Below are positions 58,032-64,000 of a stretch of 64,000 nt of DNA, one piece after another. Under the pieces are notes generated by a model. The model saw only the letters and a program-made list of their open reading frames with translations. It was not told the DNA's origin and searched no databases. Origin of the DNA: Alopecurus myosuroides (Eukaryota; Streptophyta; Magnoliopsida; Poales; Poaceae); NCBI GenBank assembly GCA_028641055.1, contig CM054060.1:295485480-295549479 (forward strand), given 5' to 3'. Numbering within the stretch: position 1 is the first letter of the stretch; every line of letters starts with the position of its first letter. The position numbers were made by a program, and so were the translations under genes.

Positions 58032-61000
58032 CTGGCAAGCCATGTCCCACACCGCCCAAACAGGAGACCCAACTGCTGCATCCGGAGGGAAAATTAATCC
58101 CACACTTTAGATGTCCCGTATACTCACTCCTAGCGACACTTCGGTTCGGAGGATCCAATCCCCTATAGCCTTTGAGATAGCACATATACTAACCATAACA
58201 AGTTTTTAATCAAGCCCCTACCCATATTGGGGTAAAGTGGCAGTACGATAATGGTTGTCCAGCGAAGACTAGGTTATGTGTCTTTTGTAAACGTTTCTCA
58301 TAAAATTTCCCATCATAACAACTCTTCCGGTAGACAGGGTCTCACCCTTCCTCCGGGGTTTTCCTTCCATAAGGCATTTGTTTACAAAAACACATTTTAT
58401 TTAGTTCATTTAAGAACTCAAGTTTTAAGTGGGTGTATGGTATTTATATACCATTTAGTGGCTAAGGGCTTGGTAATACCAAGTTGACTACTATTATGAT
58501 TCCTTATACTAGTAATATTAATAGTAGTAGTAGGATTCACACAAAAATAGTTTTGAAGGTATAGTTTTGTAAAAACTTCAGAAGTGAAAAGCATGCATGA
58601 TAGATAATGATAAGTATTTATACAGCAAGCATTAGGATGGCTTGCCTTGGTACGAGTGATGGTCCTGATCCTGAAAGTAACAGGAGTTGCAATACCCTTC
58701 TTCAGCAAATCCTTCCTCCTCGTTTTCTAACGTCGTAAAAAGAAATAAAGACACACTTTCAGAACCAAACAAGACAAACAATGCTACAAGTAATACATAC
58801 ATAAAGCAATCAAGAAGTACCACCCAAAGTTCTCAATTTTTCCCTTAAGAAAAAGTGGCATAAAAACTATAGTTGAAAAGTCTGCTTTTTTTCCTAGTGT
58901 TTATGTGTGGCCAAAACCATGATTCTTAGTTAAGAACACCATGGACCAGTGGGGTAAAGCACATGTTACTAGACAGTAGGGTGCCACATAAAACACATTT
59001 TGATGTCTAAAAACTCCCCCAACAATCTCTATGGCTAGCACATAAAATTTGCTAGAATACTCAAGTGGTGAAAATGGCTCATGACAAGCAGTCAAGCCTA
59101 TTTTCCACCATGATGCAAAAGTACCAGTGGGTGTTCCACTAGCAAAAATGCTCACCAAGAGGTTAATAAGCCTCTGGTCACTTTTCTAAAAGTTCTCCAA
59201 ACAAACAAACAAGCACCCAAAAACTCCTACTCCTACTAGTAGAAAATTAGGAAAAACACTAGACTATTTTAGGCTACACTTAGTTAATTTTATGCACAAG
59301 TGTGCAAGCTAGCAGAGGCAAAATACCCCTCTAACCAGTACCATAAATGCTACTGGATCTCACAAAAATATCATAAAAACATAGCTAGGAAACAAGGAAA
59401 AACTATGCTTAAAATGCTACCCATGTGAGGAGATTAATTCCTAGTCATCCAAGTGTTACTCATGCTTTTATGCTACTTAAGAGGAAACCTATCAGAGGTG
59501 AAAAACCTAAGATAATAATGCCACAAGGACATTCCATCCTCTGGTTTCAACACCAAAGATTCATATTTTTCCCTAGGGGAAAACAAAACAAAAAGCATAC
59601 ATGAATATCCTAGTATGAAATCTAGTCCTTAAGCATTTCTATTTAAATCTATTTCAAACACAAGAACCAAGTATTTAGAGGTGCTATATACAAACTAACA
59701 GTACCTAAGTGGTACTGGTTCCATGGAAATTAATCTAGCAACAAGCCTAAAAGCATTTAAAGATCTACTCAAAACATAGATAAAAATCTAGCTATGAGCA
59801 AGATCTAAGCATGGAAAAATAGTCCTAAAATTCTACCACTCAAACCATTTATTCTAACATGTTCATATAACTTGTACACATCATAACCACACTGGAAAAC
59901 AACATCACAAGCAAGAACACATCATTTGCATATCACAACATGAACATATAAAACAAGATCTAGAAATAAAAATTAGACACAAAGTACCCAAAACTTGTTC
60001 TGTCTCTCTAATTTTTTCTGTGACTCCAAAAAGTAAATCCTTTTAGGATGTGATAGTCCTTATCACTACAAAGCCTCTCCAACTTGCCTTACTCAAAAAT
60101 AATGTCCCAAACTCCCCCTAAAAATCATGGAATAGCTCACAGATGCTTTACCAAAATGGATGGCATTTCCAAATGGTAACTCACCTTGGTGTACGCTAAA
60201 ATTCTACTGGTAGGTATTGAAAAGGGCTTTCCAAAACAGTCGAGTTTGCTCAAAAATGTTTTGTATTTTTGAAGTTCTATTCATTTCAATTTTTAGGGTA
60301 CTGTCTGGCATATGATTTATAGAAAAATAATTAAAACTCAAAACATGTTTCTTCCAGTGGGATATGGTTGTGATTTTGTATGGCTACGAGTACAAAAATT
60401 AGCAAGGTAAAATAAAAATATTTTCTACCTTTTCCAAGCCTAAAGCTAACCACCTAATTAAACTGCCAGAAAAATGCTATTTTAGATTTAACCGAAAACT
60501 GCCCAGATGGGCCAGATCCCACTGCGCTGGCCCAACTAACGTGCGGCACAGCCCGCCTGCACGCGCGCGCGCGAAACGGCACGTTCAAAGGTGACCGTCG
60601 ATCCGCAGATCGACGGCTCCTCTTCTCTCTTCCTCCCCGTGTCTCTCTTCTCTCTCTCTCTCTCAGAACCGCGGACGAACACCTAGTGAAACCTCGAGAT
60701 GGCTCACCTAGGGCTCGCGAGTTGGAGTGGGGTGGTGCAGGGTTGGACGACGGTGGTGTAGGCGATCTCGTGGCGCGGGCACGGACGGTGACGATGCGTG
60801 TGCACGGCGGCGGCTCGACGGCGTCCCGCGGCGGCTCCGAGGACGACGGCGACGAAACTGCAAACGAGAGAGGGCCAGAGGGTGTCAGGGAGGTAGGCGT
60901 GAGCTAGGGGGTTGCAATGGAGGTGAAAGGAGGGCGGGAGGGCAGTGATCTCGACGCCATGATCCACCTCGATCTTGCACGGGCTTGCGGGTGGGCGCGG

Positions 61001-62262
61001 TTCTCCTCGTTCACAGAGGGGGATCGAGCACACACGGGCTCGATGGGGTGAGTGAGTGTGGTGAGGTGAGTGTGCTAGCGAGAGGGATTGGCCTCTAAGG
61101 CTTTGTAGGCCCGGGGCCAAGGTGGGGGTGCTCGGGTTGGCAATGGCATGGGCATGCCTTGCCCTTTGGGGGTTCTCCACGGGTGGCAACGCTTCTAACT
61201 GGTGCCCTGGGGTCAATCTAGTACAAGTGTGTGAGAAAAGCCACAGCAAGGGCCAAGGGATGGGCAAAAGTGAGAAATTACACTATTCCAACCACTATAA
61301 GTGACATCATCACTTAGTCAAATGCCACCTCACTTTTCTCCCTCCCTGGTCAGCCAAAAAGGGATCCAATGCCACCTTCTAGAAGCTCAGTACCATGGTT
61401 TTCGAATTGGCAAAGTGGCAAGGCTTGGATCAGCACACACAAGGTAAACCATCAAGTTTAAAAGTGTTGATCACTGTTCTGTCAGAAAAATTCAGTTAGG
61501 CAGTTTTCTGAAATTTTCTAAGTGCTGGAAAAACAGACAGAGATAGCAAAAGTGGGAGTTGTTTTCACCAAGCAAACAGACTCCAAAAAGTGTGATTTTA
61601 AAATGCTCAACAAAGAGCAACTATCCAAGTTTCAGAACCAATCATTTGATCTGAAAAATGAGGGGTTTAAGGCTCTGAAAATAAATGGCAAAGTAAGTAC
61701 ATTCTCTGTTTTTAAAATGCCTAACTTTCTGCCTTAACAAGATGGCTCAAAAACCATCATGGCATTGTGTGTTAATTATCTTTGTAGGTTTTTCCAAGAG
61801 TGTAGTTTTGTTGTACTCATAACAGAGAGTAGTTTTGATCAAAGAAAATCCATAAATGGATAATCCTTGTGATGGAAAACAAGGGTTGAAAACAGCTACC
61901 TGGCTGTTTTTCAGGACAAAAATTATATTGGAAAATCTAATGAAATCTTTTCCAATTAATTTTATTTCAAGTTCAAGTTGATACCTAACCATCAATAACA
62001 CATTTTCAAGTTGAAACAAAGTGTTACCTCAAGTCTTGAAAAATATTCTCTTAAGAACCTTAGTGGAAAACATAGAAAAACAAATAGAAAGCAATGTTTT
62101 TCTTAGGAGAAAAACTCCTCAAGTGAGTGAAAAGAACACACCACTTAAATTGCATAGATAACATTACTACACAAACATGTTGTCCCCTTAATTGTATTAC
62201 AAAAGTCTTAAGAGGCTTGCTAAATTCTTATTATACAAGTGCTTAAAAACAGGGGTGTGACA
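58032..62262 (-). repeat. Chromovirus 3' LTR, proximal part
   Basis: The minus-strand LTR begins TGTCACACCCC at 62262, right after a purine tract, and runs left to the young element. With the part at 46281-47028 the LTR would be close to 5 kb. It is AT-rich over 58400-60480 and has a CpG-rich island with CT repeats at about 60480-61080. No gene; GC-rich open frames in the island are compositional. Confidence 0.75.
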
Positions 62263-62263
62263 A

Positions 62264-62276
62264 ATCTCCCCCCCTT
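62264..62276 (-). other. Polypurine tract of the chromovirus
   Basis: Minus strand AAGGGGGGGAGAT, directly before the LTR start; it sets the 3' LTR boundary at 62262. Confidence 0.85.
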
Positions 62277-62305
62277 AAAAGAATCTCGTCCCGAGATTCG
62301 CGGGT

Positions 62306-64000
62306 CTAGGCTTTAAGAAAATCAGGGAACTCCTTCCTGATATCATCCTCACGCTCCCAGGTAGCTTCTTCCTCAGAGTGATTGGTCCACTGAATCTTAA
62401 GGAATTTTATAGCACGCCTCCTGGTAGCACGCACAATTTCCTCGAGAACCCGCAGGGGTCTATCACGATAAGTCAAGTCATCATTTATGTCAATGGTCCT
62501 GAAATCCACGTCTTGATACGAGAGATCCTTCTCAGGTACTTGCAGACATTTCCGGAGCAATGACACATGGAAAACATTGTGAAAAGCAGATATCTCCTCA
62601 GGTAATTCTAACTGATAAGAAACTTCGCCACGACGTGCCAAGATCTTAAAAGGGCCAATATACCTGGGGGCCAGCTTTCCTTTGACATGGAAACGCTGCA
62701 TCCCTTTGAGTGGCTTAACACGAAGGTACACGAAATCTCCAATGCTGAAAGAGACATCACGACGCTTCGTATCAGCATAACTCTTCTGACGAGATTGAGC
62801 TGTCTTTAAACGTTCCCGAATAAGTTGGACTTGCTCCTCTGCAGCCTTCAAAGTGTCCACACCAAAAACCTGACTGTCTCCAGTCTCAGTCCAATTTAAA
62901 GGTGTACAGCATTTACGCCCATACAGAGCTTCAAAAGGGGCCATTTGCAAGCTAGACTGATAACTGTTGTTGTAAGAAAACTCTGCGAAGGGCAGACAGT
63001 CTTCCCATTTAATTCCATAGGACAACACACAAGCACGGAGCATGTCTTCCAGAATTTGGTTCACACGCTCTGTTTGTCCATCAGTCTGCGGGTGATAGGC
63101 TGTGCTAAAAGCTAGTTTGGTTCCCAAACTCTCGTGCAACTTCTTCCAAAATCTAGATGTGAACTGTGTACCTCGATCAGATACAATCCTGCTTGGGACT
63201 CCGTGTAGGCTGACACTCCGAGAAATGTAAAGATCAGCAAGCTGATCTCCACGATAGGTGGTCCGGACAGGAATAAAGTGAGCCACTTTCGTGAGCCTGT
63301 CCACAACAACCCATATAGAATCATTTCCTCGGCTGGACCTAGGAAGTCCAGTGATGAAGTCCATTCCCACTTCATCCCATTTCCAAACAGGCACTTGCAA
63401 TGGTTGGAGCAATCCAGCGGGACGCTGGTGCCCAGCTTTTACTTGCTGTGAGACATGGCACTTGGCTACAAATGAAGCAATCTCTCGCTTCATTCCATGC
63501 CACCAGAATCTTTCTTTCAGGTCTTGATACATCTTTGTTCCTCCAGGATGGATAGAATACATGGTCTCATGAGCTTCGACCATGATGGTCTGCTTGAGAT
63601 CAGATTCAGAGGGAACACAAATACGGCCTTCATACCATAATCCCCCATCAGCATCGATGGTAAACCCAGCAACCTTTTCCTTCTCCATGCGGGCCTTAAT
63701 ACCATCAATACTTTTCTGGTCTTTCTGCGCTTCTTTGATTTGGTCAACCAGGGTTGGTTTAAGTTCTATGGCGTCTAACATGCCATAGCTGACCACTTCA
63801 ATGCCAAGCTGGTCCAGCTCTTTCCACAACTCGGGTTGCCTTACTAGAATCATAGCATTTAGAGAGGCCGGCTCTCGACTAAGAGCATCCGCAACCACAT
63901 TTGCCTTACCAGGGTGATAATGAATACTCAGATCATAATCTTTAATGAGCTCAATCCAGCGGCGCTGCCTCATGTTGAGGTCACGTTGAGTAAAGATATA
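62306..64000 (-). CDS. Chromovirus pol: RNase H end, integrase, chromodomain (partial)
   Basis: The frame is open from the stop at 62306 to the window edge, so the start is outside. It begins with the end of RNase H ([29 protein letters not shown]). The integrase zinc region follows (HPGGTKMYQDLKERFWW, then CHVSQQVKAGH near 63455, where the usual CxxC has Ser as its second member), then the core with MDFITGLPRS, VSDRGTQFTS and HPQTDGQTERVNQ (all three acidic catalytic positions), and the GPF-type domain (APRYIGPFKILAR). The end is a chromodomain (RVLEEIVRATRRRAIKFLKIQW ... EATWEREDDIRKEFP, in part), which in this lineage directs integration to particular chromatin. No stop codon is seen. Confidence 0.9.
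   Translation of the reverse strand, partial: YIFTQRDLNMRQRRWIELIKDYDLSIHYHPGKANVVADALSREPASLNAMILVRQPELWKELDQLGIEVVSYGMLDAIELKPTLVDQIKEAQKDQKSIDGIKARMEKEKVAGFTIDADGGLWYEGRICVPSESDLKQTIMVEAHETMYSIHPGGTKMYQDLKERFWWHGMKREIASFVAKCHVSQQVKAGHQRPAGLLQPLQVPVWKWDEVGMDFITGLPRSSRGNDSIWVVVDRLTKVAHFIPVRTTYRGDQLADLYISRSVSLHGVPSRIVSDRGTQFTSRFWKKLHESLGTKLAFSTAYHPQTDGQTERVNQILEDMLRACVLSYGIKWEDCLPFAEFSYNNSYQSSLQMAPFEALYGRKCCTPLNWTETGDSQVFGVDTLKAAEEQVQLIRERLKTAQSRQKSYADTKRRDVSFSIGDFVYLRVKPLKGMQRFHVKGKLAPRYIGPFKILARRGEVSYQLELPEEISAFHNVFHVSLLRKCLQVPEKDLSYQDVDFRTIDINDDLTYRDRPLRVLEEIVRATRRRAIKFLKIQWTNHSEEEATWEREDDIRKEFPDFLKA

Larger units (their letters stand above)
62263..64000 (-). mobile_element. Chromovirus (Ty3/gypsy), internal part, truncated by window end
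   Basis: Polypurine tract and the 3' half of pol with a C-terminal chromodomain. 5' LTR, gag and RT lie to the right of the window. TGTCACACCC LTR ends and the chromodomain place it among plant chromoviruses, probably Tekay/Del-like. Confidence 0.85.

Noticed and set aside
60704..61267. 187-codon minus-strand frame in the GC island of the chromovirus LTR
   Set aside because: Low-complexity His/Pro/Arg product, no start context or domain, lies in an LTR.

Overview
The window is plant nuclear DNA, almost certainly from a large-genome grass of the Triticeae (wheat, Aegilops or barley group). The basis is layer upon layer of nested LTR retrotransposons, cereal-type L1 LINEs, a Stowaway-type MITE fragment, and one intact host gene with grass-like GC-rich codon use. 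It is not bacterial; I see no operon, CRISPR array or phage. Species cannot be fixed by eye.

Layout from left to right. (1) 1-7467: a minus-strand Ty3/gypsy element whose 3' end lies outside the window; its gag-pol frame has no frameshift but several nonsense codons, and its 5' LTR (6381-7467) interrupts a LINE. (2) 7468-~12170: that minus-strand LINE, with ORF1 and the endonuclease part of ORF2. (3) ~12171-12802 and ~32094-~33415: the two halves of a plus-strand Athila-like gypsy element, split by a SIRE-type Ty1/copia element (12803-~32093). The copia element carries a TA-flanked foldback element in its 5' LTR, decayed gag and pol, an env-like extra ORF, and a minus-strand Tat-lineage gypsy element (~21266-~28270) inside it. 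(4) ~33416-34893: a 5'-truncated LINE remnant with an ultra-short 289 bp SMART/TRIM-type LTR element inserted in it. (5) ~34894-42725: the only gene-bearing island. It holds an intact three-exon lipoxygenase (minus, 37486-40369) with all five iron ligands and a 9-LOX-type Thr-Val pair, plus a possible convergent non-coding exon near 35.6-35.9 kb. (6) 42726-43355: an old LTR fragment with an internal tandem duplication. (7) 43356-~46280: a Tat-type gypsy element with LTR, primer site and gag. (8) ~46281-47028 plus 58032-62262: the 3' LTR of a minus-strand chromovirus whose integrase and chromodomain lie at 62306-64000. A complete, very young, gag-only copia-like element (47029-58026, 2.6 kb LTRs, TSD CCTCC) sits within this LTR.

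How the parts work together: only the lipoxygenase looks like a cellular gene. It would oxygenate linoleic/linolenic acid in the oxylipin pathway. Everything else is mobile DNA at different stages of decay. The gag-only element has the same primer site, LTR ends and polypurine/LTR junction as the SIRE copia element. It therefore probably moves with enzymes supplied by a SIRE-type relative elsewhere in the genome, because the copia copy in this window has lost its reverse transcriptase active-site motif.

Limits: boundaries marked 'about' were judged by eye. LTR comparisons were made by hand, and family names rest on recognised domain architecture, not on a database search.
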